Positions 15,993-24,314 are shown, numbered from the stretch's first letter. The stretch: DNA of 51,988 nt from JBCCQH01 sp039024435 (GCA_039024435.1 JBCCQH010000049.1:1-51988); one strand, 5' to 3'. The notes: generated by a model not told the origin, from the letters alone. Numbers and translations are program-made.

Positions 15993-16586
15993 ATGCCGGT
16001 AAGACTGAGACTAAGAAGACTGGGCCGCAAAGGCCGTCCCTACTACCAGATCGTAGCCGCTGACTCGCGCGCACGTCGCGATGGACGCTTTCTGGAGAAG
16101 GTCGGTACTTACAACCCGATCGCCGATCCCGCAGAGATCACTGTGGACCACGATCTGGCCATCAAGTGGTTGAAAAACGGAGCGCAACCCAGCAAAACCG
16201 TAAAAGCTATATTGCGATATACGGGAGTAAATCTGAAGTACGCCTTGATCAAGCAAGGCAAATCTGAAGAGGAGATCGCACGTATCTACGGCAAATGGCT
16301 GGAAGAGAAAGAAGCGAAAATCAGTGCCAAGAAATCGAAGATCCGCGATACCGCGGCGGCACAGAAAGCAGAAGCTCTCAAGCACGAAGCCGAAGTACGC
16401 AAGACCAAGGCAGCGGAGATCGCCAAAAAGCGCGGAGCCGATGAGCCTCCCGTCGAAGAAAGCGAAGCTCCCGCCGAGGCTGAAGCGCCCCCCGCCGAAG
16501 CCGAAGCACCTGCCGCTGAAGCCGAAGCACCCGCCGCCGAGGCTGCGGAAGAATCTCCTGCAGCCGAAGCACCCGCCGCTGAATAA
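15993..16586 (+). CDS. rpsP: Ribosomal protein bS16 with long Ala/Glu/Pro-rich extension
   Basis: Residues 1-80 are S16 (MPVRLRLRRLGRKGRPYYQI, RDGRFLEKVGTYNP), a 30S assembly protein. E. coli S16 is 82 residues; this one is 197. The added part is first a charged helical stretch (about 100-150), then an acidic tail of repeated AEAPAAE units (about 155-197) encoded by imperfect repeats. Such C-terminal extensions are common in Bacteroidota S16 and their role is not known to me. Eight bases separate it from rimM, so both are one transcript from the 15925-15955 promoter. Confidence 0.97.
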   Translation: MPVRLRLRRLGRKGRPYYQIVAADSRARRDGRFLEKVGTYNPIADPAEITVDHDLAIKWLKNGAQPSKTVKAILRYTGVNLKYALIKQGKSEEEIARIYGKWLEEKEAKISAKKSKIRDTAAAQKAEALKHEAEVRKTKAAEIAKKRGADEPPVEESEAPAEAEAPPAEAEAPAAEAEAPAAEAAEESPAAEAPAAE

Positions 16587-16594
16587 GTTGTCCC

Positions 16595-17137
16595 ATGAAA
16601 ATCGATGATTGCTATTACGTTGGCGTCATCCGCAAAACCCATGGCATCTACGGCGAGGTTCGGGTCTACTTTGATGTAGACGATATTTACGAGTACCAAG
16701 ATATGGAATCAACTTATCTCCATCAGCGAGGCAAGTTGATTCCTTTTTTTATCGATACAATCCGGATTCAAGGTCCGGGAATGGCCCTGGTGCGGTTTCG
16801 AGACATCACCAGCCGCGATAATGCCGAGGGCCTCCTGGGCTGCGAACTCTACTTGCCGCTCGACTTGCTGCCAGCCCTCGAAGGGGATCAGTTTTACTAC
16901 CACGAAATTGTGGGTTACACCGTCCGGGACGAAGTGCGCGGCGATCTCGGGCCGGCGCTCCGGGTCGAAGAGATGCCCGGCCATGACCTACTGGTAATCG
17001 ACTGGCACGGGCGAGAGGCACTGATTCCGATCACACGGGACTTCATCCACTACGCTGACCACGAAAACCGGCGTCTGATTGCGCGGATTCCGGAGGGCCT
17101 GCTGGAGATCTACTCCGCGGACGACGGCGAGGATTGA
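16595..17137 (+). CDS. rimM: Ribosome maturation factor RimM
   Basis: RimM binds the 30S head with S19 and assists processing and folding of the 3' part of 16S rRNA. The N-terminal RimM barrel is visible (YYVGVIRKTHGIYGEVRVYF, residues 7-26) and the PRC-barrel follows from about 93 (QFYYHEIVGYTVRDE, LLVIDWHGREALIPI). At 180 residues it has the usual length. Pairing with rpsP is the common bacterial arrangement; trmD, often next, is absent, and a strong terminator follows at 17151-17196. Confidence 0.95.
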   Translation: MKIDDCYYVGVIRKTHGIYGEVRVYFDVDDIYEYQDMESTYLHQRGKLIPFFIDTIRIQGPGMALVRFRDITSRDNAEGLLGCELYLPLDLLPALEGDQFYYHEIVGYTVRDEVRGDLGPALRVEEMPGHDLLVIDWHGREALIPITRDFIHYADHENRRLIARIPEGLLEIYSADDGED

Positions 17138-17150
17138 TCCTCCGACCTAC

Positions 17151-17196
17151 GCAAAACCCCCAGCGGAATGGATGAATTTATTCCGCTGGGGGTTTT
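17151..17196. terminator. bidirectional terminator between rimM and the SirB1-type gene
   Basis: An 18-bp perfect stem: CAAAACCCCCAGCGGAAT (17151-17168) against its complement at 17179-17196, with a 10-nt loop. The plus strand ends in GTTTTGCATTTT and the minus strand ends in GGTTTTGCG, so it can serve both convergent genes. Confidence 0.9.
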
Positions 17197-17232
17197 GCAT
17201 TTTCACGCGCTCCGATCTACGGAACGGCCAGT

Positions 17233-18093
17233 TCAAAAGGTGATCTCAATGTCCCTTAGGATCTCGGCGATCTCCTGGGCCTTTTCCGGCTTGTCATTGC
17301 GATCATAGTCCACCGCGAGCTGCTCCAGCAGGCGCAGAATGATGTAGATGTTCGAGGTGGGTTTGAAGAAACTCGCATTTTCCTCTACGTTGACTTGCTT
17401 CAGATAGCCCTTCAGGCGCGCCTTGTTGAACGTCTTTCCGCCGTTGTAAACGTCAATGAAAAACTCCTGTCGCTCATCTTTGTACATCAGGATAAAGTAG
17501 CCCGGCAAGAGCACTCCGTAAACCGGCAGATCCAACTGTCGACAAATCAGGAGGTACAACAAAGCGAGCGACATCACGTTGCCCTCTTGCTGGTCGATCA
17601 GGTAGTTCAGGTAACTGTTGTTCGGAAACTTGGGGCGGCTGCTGTTGGGACCGTAGCCCTCCATTTTGAAGAGGATATGGTTCACCACGCGCAGCTTTTG
17701 GTTCGCGTCCATGCGGCCGTTCAGTTCCAGCCAGGTCTTGTTCACAAGGCGGTTGACCTCATTGCGGTACTTTTGGTACTCCAATTCGGGAAACTGGTAC
17801 CGACTGACGAGGTACCATCCCCGCAGCAGGTCTTTCCCGCCTCCTTTGCGCCAATCGAGCAGCTCGCGCCCCACTTCCTTGAGGTGCAGCTTTGCGATAG
17901 CATCCTCGAGCCGGGCCTGCATCGCGGGATCTTCTTGCACTTCCCAGGCGGCTTCCAGGCGGTCGAGGCCTTCCTGCCCCATCGCGGAGAGGCGGGTCCA
18001 AACGTGCTCGGAAACTTCGGGATCCTCATCGTCAAGCAAGGTGATCAAGGCATTGAATTGCTTTTCGTCGAGTTGTTTTTTTTGCGCTTCCAT
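17233..18093 (-). CDS. SirB1-type transglutaminase-like protein
   Basis: A 286-residue cytosolic protein. The N-terminal third is helical, and residues about 120-230 match the transglutaminase-like SirB1/Transglut_core2 family (NNSYLNYLIDQQEGNVMSLA, LLICRQLDLPVYGVLLPGYF). The usual family segment LPGHF is LPGYF here, so the catalytic histidine position looks changed and enzymatic activity is doubtful. The last part (SNIYIILRLLEQLAVDYD) fits the C-terminal helical repeat of SirB1 proteins. It converges on rimM across a shared terminator. The biological role of this family is poorly known. Confidence 0.8.
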   Translation of the reverse strand: MEAQKKQLDEKQFNALITLLDDEDPEVSEHVWTRLSAMGQEGLDRLEAAWEVQEDPAMQARLEDAIAKLHLKEVGRELLDWRKGGGKDLLRGWYLVSRYQFPELEYQKYRNEVNRLVNKTWLELNGRMDANQKLRVVNHILFKMEGYGPNSSRPKFPNNSYLNYLIDQQEGNVMSLALLYLLICRQLDLPVYGVLLPGYFILMYKDERQEFFIDVYNGGKTFNKARLKGYLKQVNVEENASFFKPTSNIYIILRLLEQLAVDYDRNDKPEKAQEIAEILRDIEITF

Positions 18094-18640
18094 AACTTAA
18101 AATAAGTGTTTTGAGCCTATTGGAAAGGTTTGTTTCGGGAGGGTTATGCACAACCACTCCTTAAAGCAAACGGCACCTTTCGGGGCTTTGTTTCACCCCC
18201 TCGAAACCAGTGCCGCAGGAGATAACTCCGGGCATGGGGTTTTGTTTCATCGGGAAAGGCTTCCGGACCGGATGGCCCGGTTGCGGGCAAAATCGGCCTG
18301 TTTAGGATAAAAACGGAGGTTTTGGGGGAGTGGGCAATGAGAAGGCAGCGGGATACCGCCGAATCTGGTGCCGCCGTTCCCACACCCTTCTGCCCCGTGA
18401 TTGGCGTAAGCATTTGGGCAAGATTGTCGAGCAGGACATTGTGCCGGCGCCTGTTGATAATTCAATCGGGAGATCACGCGGAGGCGATTTGAAATCAATT
18501 TGTAGGATGTGCGAACGCCGAGCTTTTGTCCGGCAAAGCCCGATTAGGGTTTATCGCCGATGCCAGCGACGAGAAGAGATCTGACCAGCGGCGGAAAGGG
18601 GGATCACCACAAAATCACCTGCGGCAATCCCAGCCGCCGC
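18094..18640. other. 547-bp gap without recognisable gene
   Basis: Neither strand has a frame with believable composition or family motifs. The only structure noted is a short direct repeat (GGGGYTTTGTTTCA at about 18183 and 18236). It may hold the promoter of the minus-strand gene at 18093, but no TAnnTTTG is obvious. Confidence 0.4.
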
Positions 18641-20305
18641 TCAACTCTGGATCACCCCGACATTGTAGGGCCTCAATTCGGGGACATTGGCGGCCATTTC
18701 GATTCCGGTGGAGATGATGCTGCGGGTGGCAGTCGGGTCGATGATCCCATCGACCCACAGGCGCGCGGCCGCGTAGTAGGGCGAAATCTGGCGGTTGTAG
18801 CTGTCGGTGATTTCCTTGAGCAGTTTCTGTTCCGCTTCCGGATCGATTTCCTCGCCCCGCTTCTTGAGCGCCGATACCTGAATCTGCAGCAGGGTCTTCG
18901 CCGCCGATGCCCCACTCATGACGGCAATTGCCGCACTCGGCCAGGCAAAGATCAACCGGGGATCGTAGGCTTTGCCGCACATGGCGTAATTGCCCGCGCC
19001 GTAGCTGTTTCCGATGATGAAAGTAAATTTGGGGACCACTGAATTCGCCATGGCGTTGACCATTTTGGCGCCGTCTTTGATGATGCCGCCGTGCTCGGCC
19101 CGACTGCCAACCATGAATCCAGAAACATCCTGAAAGAATACCAAGGGGATGCGCTTCTGATTGCAATTCATGATGAAGCGCGCCGCCTTGTCCGCTGAAT
19201 CCGAGTAAATGACCCCGCCGAACTGCATCTCCCCTTTCTTCGATTTGACGATCAAGCGCTGATTGGCCACGATCCCGACCGCCCAGCCGTCGATGTAGGC
19301 ATAGCCCGTGATGATCGTTTTGCCGTAGCCCGCCTTGTATTCATCGAAAGAGTCCCGGTCGATCACCCGCTCGATGATTTCCATGGTGTCATACGGTTTG
19401 GTGCGGTCGCTGGGCAAAATGCCCATGATCTCACGTGGCTCAAACCGCGGCGGAACCGGATCGGTTCGGGTAAACTTCACACCGGGTCGTGGCCCCATTT
19501 TGGCGACCAGTGAACGGATTTTGTCCAAGGCCGCCTTGTCATTGGGCATCTTGTAGTCGGTCACACCGGAGATCTCGCTGTGGGTCGTCGCGCCACCGAG
19601 GGTTTCATTGTCGATTTCTTCCCCAATGGCCGATTTCACCAGATATGAACCCGCCAGGAACACGGAGCCGGTGCCATCCACGATCAATGCTTCGTCACTC
19701 ATGATCGGCAAGTAGGCCCCTCCGGCAACGCACGGTCCCATGATCGCCGCAACCTGCGGAATCCCCATGCTGCTCATGACCGCATTGTTCCGAAATATCC
19801 GTCCGAAATGCTCCTTGTCCGGGAAAATTTCGTCTTGCAACGGTAAAAATACCCCTGCGCTGTCGACCAAGTAGATGATCGGCAAGTGGTTTTCCATGGC
19901 AATTTCCTGGGCCCGTAGGTTCTTTTTCCCTGCCATCGGGAACCAGGCACCGGCCTTTACCGTGGCATCGTTCGCGACGATCATGCAGAGGATCCCGCTC
20001 ACCCGACCGATTCCGGTCACCACACCCGCCGAGGGGCAGCCGCCGTACTCCTCGTACATGCCATCGGCGGTGAAGGCGCCAACTTCCAGAAACGCATACT
20101 TGTCATCGAGGAGGTAAGCGACCCGATCCCGGGCGGGCATTTTGCCCTTTTTTCGGTGCTTTTCCATGGAGCGCTCTCCCCCACCGAGTTTGATGACGTC
20201 CAGCCGATTTTCCAGGTGCCGCATCAATTCCCGGTTGTGGTCCTCATTCTTGTTGAACTCGATATCGGTGTCGGCATACGCCCGTTCGTATTTGTAGTCC
20301 TGCAT
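18641..20305 (-). CDS. Acyl-CoA carboxylase carboxyltransferase (beta) subunit, methylcrotonoyl-CoA type
   Basis: A 554-residue biotin-dependent carboxyltransferase moving CO2 from carboxybiotin to an acyl-CoA. The two crotonase-like halves are clear: GRVSGILCMIVANDATVKAG and LVDSAGVFLPLQDEIFPD in the N-terminal half; GGIIKDGAKMVNAMA and GNSYGAGNYAMCGKAYDPR in the C-terminal half. The segment around FPDKEHFGRIFRNNAVMSSM is closest to 3-methylcrotonoyl-CoA carboxylase (leucine breakdown), though a propionyl- or geranyl-CoA enzyme is possible. ATG 20305 (MQDYKYERAY) is preferred over an upstream start with unrelated sequence. The biotin carboxylase subunit is not in the window. Confidence 0.93.
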   Translation of the reverse strand: MQDYKYERAYADTDIEFNKNEDHNRELMRHLENRLDVIKLGGGERSMEKHRKKGKMPARDRVAYLLDDKYAFLEVGAFTADGMYEEYGGCPSAGVVTGIGRVSGILCMIVANDATVKAGAWFPMAGKKNLRAQEIAMENHLPIIYLVDSAGVFLPLQDEIFPDKEHFGRIFRNNAVMSSMGIPQVAAIMGPCVAGGAYLPIMSDEALIVDGTGSVFLAGSYLVKSAIGEEIDNETLGGATTHSEISGVTDYKMPNDKAALDKIRSLVAKMGPRPGVKFTRTDPVPPRFEPREIMGILPSDRTKPYDTMEIIERVIDRDSFDEYKAGYGKTIITGYAYIDGWAVGIVANQRLIVKSKKGEMQFGGVIYSDSADKAARFIMNCNQKRIPLVFFQDVSGFMVGSRAEHGGIIKDGAKMVNAMANSVVPKFTFIIGNSYGAGNYAMCGKAYDPRLIFAWPSAAIAVMSGASAAKTLLQIQVSALKKRGEEIDPEAEQKLLKEITDSYNRQISPYYAAARLWVDGIIDPTATRSIISTGIEMAANVPELRPYNVGVIQS

Positions 20306-20476
20306 GTGCGTTGTCTGTGTTTGCGGAAACGGAAGAACACCGAAGTTAAACAATGAAGTGAAGAACCAAAAGGCGATTTCGGGAGCTTTTTTGGGGGTAG
20401 CGCCGATAAATTGCGATGCTCAAGGCTTCGTTATCAGGGGATTCCGCTGGCAAAGCAAACTCAATGCTGATTTTCC

Positions 20477-20507
20477 TTGGATAATTTTTCGAACCGGATT
20501 ACCTTTG
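20477..20507 (+). promoter_or_regulatory. SRP RNA promoter
   Basis: TTG (20477-20479), 20 nt, TACCTTTG (20500-20507), a perfect -7 element. The predicted start at about 20512-20514 coincides with the first base pair of the SRP RNA closing helix. Confidence 0.75.
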
Positions 20508-20511
20508 CTGG

Positions 20512-20604
20512 CGACGGTGGAGTGCGACCAGGTCCTGTTGAACTTGGTCAGGCCTTGACGGGAGCAGCCATAGACGGTTGACCGGTGTGATACTCCTACC
20601 GTCT
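20512..20604 (+). ncRNA. ffs: Signal recognition particle RNA (4.5S-type)
   Basis: The core GGTCAGGCCTTGACGGGAGC (20547-20566) followed by AGCC is the helix 8 signature: symmetric-loop sequences CAGG and AGCAG with a UGAC tetraloop, a URRC-type loop allowed in SRP RNAs. The outer ends pair: GACGGTGGAGT (20513-20523) with ACTCCTACCGTC (20592-20603, one bulge). Inner GGTCA pairs with TGACC (20579-20583). A run of eight T follows (20604-20611), making a factor-independent terminator. Its roughly 93 nt and the upstream promoter fit a short bacterial SRP RNA, which with Ffh targets nascent membrane proteins. Confidence 0.88.
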
Positions 20605-20647
20605 TTTTTTTGTCCCGACTTTTCCAACCGAGGCGCCATTTCCGGCC

Positions 20648-20655
20648 TATATTTG
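20648..20655 (+). promoter_or_regulatory. -7 element directly before ribD
   Basis: TATATTTG is a perfect TAnnTTTG and ends 4 nt before the ribD ATG, the same geometry as at 15276-15283. It implies a leaderless or nearly leaderless ribD mRNA. No -33 match is found at the normal spacing. Confidence 0.45.
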
Positions 20656-20659
20656 CGCC

Positions 20660-21715
20660 ATGCAAATTTCCGATCCCTTCCTGCAACGTTGCCTCGAACT
20701 GGCCCGCATCCCGGGAGCGGCGGTTGAACCCAACCCTCGGGTGGGTGCGGTGGTCGTCCACCAGAACCGAATCATCGGCGAGGGATTTCACCGGCGATAC
20801 GGAGGCCCCCACGCCGAGGTCAATGCCGTCCGGTCCGTGACCGACCTTTCTTTGCTCCCCGAATCGACCCTGTACGTCAGCCTGGAGCCTTGCAACCACC
20901 ACGGAAAAACGCCGCCTTGCACTGAACTGATCCTCAAGCACGGAATTCGGAAGGTGGTCATCGGTGGGCTCGACCCCAACCCGCAAATGGCCGGCCGCAG
21001 TGTGGCCTTTCTGCGCGAACGGGGCGTGGAGGTTAAAGTTTCGGTGGAAACGGCGGCATTTGCCCAAGTCATTCAGCATTTTGCCGTCAACTACTCCCAA
21101 AAACGGCCCTTCGTGACCCTCAAATGGGCGGAAAGCCGCGACGGCTTCATTGCCGGGCACAATGCACAATTTGAACCCATACGCACGGCAATTTCGACCC
21201 CGGCGATTTCCCGCTTCGTCCACTTCCAGCGGGCGCAGCACCAGGCGATTTTGGTGGGCCAGCGTACGGTACACATCGATTCGCCCCGCCTGACCACCCG
21301 TCGGTGGCCGGGGCCGGACCCGATCAAGATCGTCTTTGATCCGCAGCTTGATTTGGGTAAGCAACCCACCTTGTACGGCGACCCCCGCACGATTGTGCTG
21401 AATGAGCAGGAGCATGCGCCCGACGGCCGGCCCCGTCGCATCCGGGTAGACGGCAGGTCGCTGTCGGAAACATTGGTGTACCTCTATCGGGAGATGAAGA
21501 TCGGGAGCATCCTGGTCGAAGGAGGACGAGTGACGCTGGAACACTTCCTGCGGCAGGGCTGTTGGGACGAAGCCTGGCGCAACCTCGGCGACCAATCGCT
21601 CGACTCAGGGGTCCCGGCTCCAGCGGGATTGGCGGACCGGGAGCCAGCGGCGGTGCACACCATCGATGGGCAGCAATTGTGGCACTATTGCCGGGATACA
21701 CCCGCTAACCAATAA
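20660..21715 (+). CDS. ribD: Bifunctional riboflavin biosynthesis deaminase/reductase RibD
   Basis: RibD deaminates the pyrimidine product of GTP cyclohydrolase II and then reduces its ribose side chain, steps two and three of riboflavin synthesis. The deaminase zinc site is complete: HAE (His51, Glu53) and PCNHHGKTPPC (Cys78, Cys87). The reductase domain follows from about 150 (RPFVTLKWAESRDGFIAG, GSILVEGGRVTLEHFL). At 351 residues it has the usual length. No FMN riboswitch is visible upstream; the gene follows the SRP RNA terminator and carries its own -7 box. A terminator follows at once. Confidence 0.95.
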   Translation: MQISDPFLQRCLELARIPGAAVEPNPRVGAVVVHQNRIIGEGFHRRYGGPHAEVNAVRSVTDLSLLPESTLYVSLEPCNHHGKTPPCTELILKHGIRKVVIGGLDPNPQMAGRSVAFLRERGVEVKVSVETAAFAQVIQHFAVNYSQKRPFVTLKWAESRDGFIAGHNAQFEPIRTAISTPAISRFVHFQRAQHQAILVGQRTVHIDSPRLTTRRWPGPDPIKIVFDPQLDLGKQPTLYGDPRTIVLNEQEHAPDGRPRRIRVDGRSLSETLVYLYREMKIGSILVEGGRVTLEHFLRQGCWDEAWRNLGDQSLDSGVPAPAGLADREPAAVHTIDGQQLWHYCRDTPANQ

Positions 21716-21718
21716 AAA

Positions 21719-21756
21719 AAACGGTCCGAAGAGTGCTCTTGCGGACCGTTTGCTTT
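21719..21756 (+). terminator. ribD terminator
   Basis: AAACGGTCCG (21719-21728) pairs with CGGACCGTTT (21742-21751); the loop itself can pair AAGAG with CTCTT. It is followed by GCTTTTCTT and begins 3 nt after the ribD stop. Confidence 0.85.
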
Positions 21757-22736
21757 TCTTCTCCGATTGGTACAGATCGGATCATGTGTGTAGGTTGCGT
21801 CCGCCTAGTAGCGGACCGGTTTGCTGCGATGGTTCGTTCGTCCAACTAACTTTAGGTCTTGTCGCGTATTGGAGTTGAGTTGCATCCGATGAATGGATGG
21901 GGTCTGATCGCCAGGATAGATATTTAGTCAATCGTGTTTGTGTATTTTATCAAGGTTCTTTTCGTTGTATTCTTTAAAAACGCAGGTTAACAATATGCGT
22001 TCGTTTGGTCAGGGTCTGTTAATCATCGCTAAGTTGCCGCCTTCAAGATTTTCGGGGCATTTGCGCAATGCCCGCTTGATTTGATGGTTACAATCTCGCT
22101 GACGAGAATCGTATTTCCTGGAACGAAATTTGGCGGTTCATACAATGATCAACGTAGCTTTACAGGTACTTTTCAGCTTTCTTTCGATTTTTTTGACATT
22201 TAGCATAATTTTATTCTTACAATCAGGCTTGCCGTCAAGGTGAAAATTAATCTTTGCGCTTGGGAGGGGCACCGGTCAGGAGGGCTACCTCCTGTGACCG
22301 ACGCAAACACTCCAACGGCATAAAAAGATCAATAGGTATCGTCTGTAGCGGCCGAAATAGTTTGCGTTGAGGGTAAATATAGACGCGTTGGGTTCGCATT
22401 GACATGGCACGCAAGTCTACCTCACCGGGCTATTTGACTTGGGTTTTTGTCTGGTGTAAGGATCGTTCCGCGTTTCAGCGGCACAGATTCCAGGCTGTTT
22501 TCACTGATAGTTCCCACAATTCAAAGACCTGACCTTCTGTGCGTGCCGAGTGGTTTCAGTCGCACTTCCCGGTTGATGACGATTCAAAGAAACGCCGCCT
22601 GATGCGGAAAACCCTGAACGAAAAATCGGGATTCATACAATGGATATAAAGGCTTAATTTGATTTTAGGCCAAATTTAGCCACTTTCACGCTAATATTCA
22701 TACAATCAGCAATTCAACTAATTTGTGGAAGTTGCC
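21757..22736. other. 980-bp non-coding region with hairpins and a repeated decamer
   Basis: I see no gene here. It holds a GTCCGC/GCGGAC hairpin at 21799-21816 and a block near 22002-22050 (GGTCAGGGTCTG... TTGCCGCC) related to blocks in the 10.4-11.0 kb gap. There is also a possible structured RNA at 22262-22380. TTCATACAAT occurs exactly three times, at 22137, 22632 and 22697; the last ends 31 nt before the ATG at 22737. tmRNA and RNase P RNA signatures were looked for and not found. Confidence 0.55.
22262..22380 (+). other. candidate structured RNA of unknown class
   Basis: A strong bulged hairpin (CAGGAGG-gcta-CCTCCTG extended by CGGT/ACCG, 22273-22299) is followed by an 8-bp long-range stem ACGCAAAC (22301-22308) with GTTTGCGT (22360-22367). 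A near-consensus -7 box (AATCTTTG) precedes it at about 22248-22257. No known family recognised. Confidence 0.3.
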
Positions 22737-24221
22737 ATGCAGGACCGAAAATTGACCCGTATTTTGAGGAAAATGCTGCCGGAGGAGCGGCTTGAGTTTG
22801 CGGAATATCTGCGTTCCCCCCTTCATTCGCGGCGTCCCAAACTCGCGGAAATGGTCCAAAAAATGGAAGCAATGCTGTTTTCGGAGCCAGCTGGATCGGT
22901 CAGCCACGTGGAGTTCTATCATGCAGTATACCCGGGCAAGCGCTACGATGCGAATGATCTCAACCGTTCGGTTTCGGTGATTCTCCGCGAACTGAAAGGT
23001 TATTTTGCCCTGCTCCAATACCGCAAAGACCGCGCGGCGCAATACGTCTACACGCTACGCGAATACGCGGACCGCCGCTGGGCCGACCTCACCGCGGCCG
23101 GCATTCGGGAAGTGCGTAAGCGGCTCGACTCCGAAATTGAAGAAGGCGAGGACTACTATTATCAGCACTACCAGGTCGGGAAGGTCGAAGGCCAGTACTG
23201 GGTCGAAAACATGCCGAAAAATCCGGGATTGATTTATCAGAATGCGCTGGATCGCGTGGACGAATTTTTTGCCCTGGCCAAAACGAAATATATGGTGCTC
23301 GCCATCAACCACGATCTGATTCACGATACCGAACACCAACCGCGGTTTACAAAAATGATCGCCGAAGACATCCCCACTTCCAATATTTCGGGGCTACTGA
23401 TCCGGCTGTTCAACCAGATATATCAGTGTCGCGCCAACCCCGAATCGGAAGAACTGATCCTGGCCTACATCGATACCCTAAAAACGGAGATCCCTTACTA
23501 CGACCCCGAGGAAAAGCAGATTGATGAGGGGCCTTTGATCTCGAAAGATGACGCTGAATTGCTCTACGGCATGGGGTTCAATCGCGCGGTCGAGTTTCGG
23601 CATTTGCGGGGGAACAGTTGGGTGCCGACAATCAATGACTTACTGCGCGAAGCCATTGAAAAAGGTGTATTCCTCATCAAAGGAAAGCTGTACGATGGAC
23701 TTTACACGAATCAAATCAAACTACTTTCCGTGACCGGATATACCGAACTCGCGTATCAATTTTTTGAAGACTACAAGAATCGGTTACAAAGCAATCCCAA
23801 CAATACAACGGTCATGTACAATGAAGGCTTTATATCCTATCTGGCCAAGGATTACCGCTTTGCTTTGAAGTGTTTTCTCAAATTCAAAAACTACTATGGA
23901 GAATACTACAGTTCGGCAGTAGACAATGACGTACGCATGATGCGTTGCGTATCCTGGTATCAAACTGGAGAAATCGACCAGATGATCCACGAGATCAATG
24001 CTTTCCGAGCTTATCTCAGAAGATCAAAAACGATCCCCCAGGAACGCATAAACAGCTATAAAGCATTCTGCAGCTTGATGCTGCGGTTTGAAAAAATCAT
24101 CCATGGGAGACCGGAAAAAATATCGGCAAAACTTGTCGAGTTGAAAGAAACCTTGCAACAGAAACGGGTAAATGGTAAAACGTTAATTTTGGCCATTATC
24201 AAGGATCTCCAAGGCCAGTAA
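22737..24221 (+). CDS. Helical-repeat protein of unknown function
   Basis: A 494-residue soluble protein starting MQDRKLTRILRKML. I use the ATG at 22737 rather than the in-frame GTG at 22725. It looks almost fully helical. The N-terminal 110 residues (PEERLEFAEYLRSPLHSRRP, VILRELKGYFALLQYRKD) form one domain; the later part resembles TPR-like hairpins (YNEGFISYLAKDYRFALKCF). I associate this architecture with families present in several copies in Saprospiria genomes, but no function is known to me. It is preceded by a nearly 1-kb gap with a repeated decamer and followed by a perfect palindrome, so it looks like a separate unit. Confidence 0.8.
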   Translation: MQDRKLTRILRKMLPEERLEFAEYLRSPLHSRRPKLAEMVQKMEAMLFSEPAGSVSHVEFYHAVYPGKRYDANDLNRSVSVILRELKGYFALLQYRKDRAAQYVYTLREYADRRWADLTAAGIREVRKRLDSEIEEGEDYYYQHYQVGKVEGQYWVENMPKNPGLIYQNALDRVDEFFALAKTKYMVLAINHDLIHDTEHQPRFTKMIAEDIPTSNISGLLIRLFNQIYQCRANPESEELILAYIDTLKTEIPYYDPEEKQIDEGPLISKDDAELLYGMGFNRAVEFRHLRGNSWVPTINDLLREAIEKGVFLIKGKLYDGLYTNQIKLLSVTGYTELAYQFFEDYKNRLQSNPNNTTVMYNEGFISYLAKDYRFALKCFLKFKNYYGEYYSSAVDNDVRMMRCVSWYQTGEIDQMIHEINAFRAYLRRSKTIPQERINSYKAFCSLMLRFEKIIHGRPEKISAKLVELKETLQQKRVNGKTLILAIIKDLQGQ

Positions 24222-24230
24222 AACAAAACG

Positions 24231-24262
24231 TGGTAGCCGCATGGGATCCCATGCGGCTACCA
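24231..24262. terminator. 32-bp perfect palindrome between convergent genes
   Basis: TGGTAGCCGCATGGGA is followed at once by its exact reverse complement, 16 + 16 bp. It lies 9 nt after the stop at 24221 and before the stop of the convergent gene at 24315, so a bidirectional terminator is likely. T-rich sequence (CCAGATTTTC) follows on the plus strand. Confidence 0.75.
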
Positions 24263-24314
24263 ACCAGATTTTCAACTGCTTAGATTTGGAAATCGATCAA
24301 ATCGGGGATCTGCC

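Noticed and set aside
18247..18584. Small frames on both strands in the 18.1-18.6 kb gap
   Set aside because: Arg/Cys/Pro-rich composition typical of chance frames in GC-rich DNA; no family features.
20513..20660. FMN riboswitch upstream of ribD
   Set aside because: No RFN-type conserved blocks; the structured sequence there is SRP RNA with its own terminator.
21757..22736. tmRNA or RNase P RNA in the large gap
   Set aside because: No tRNA-like end with T-loop and CCA, no tag-peptide frame, and no GAGGAAAGTCC-type RNase P core was found.
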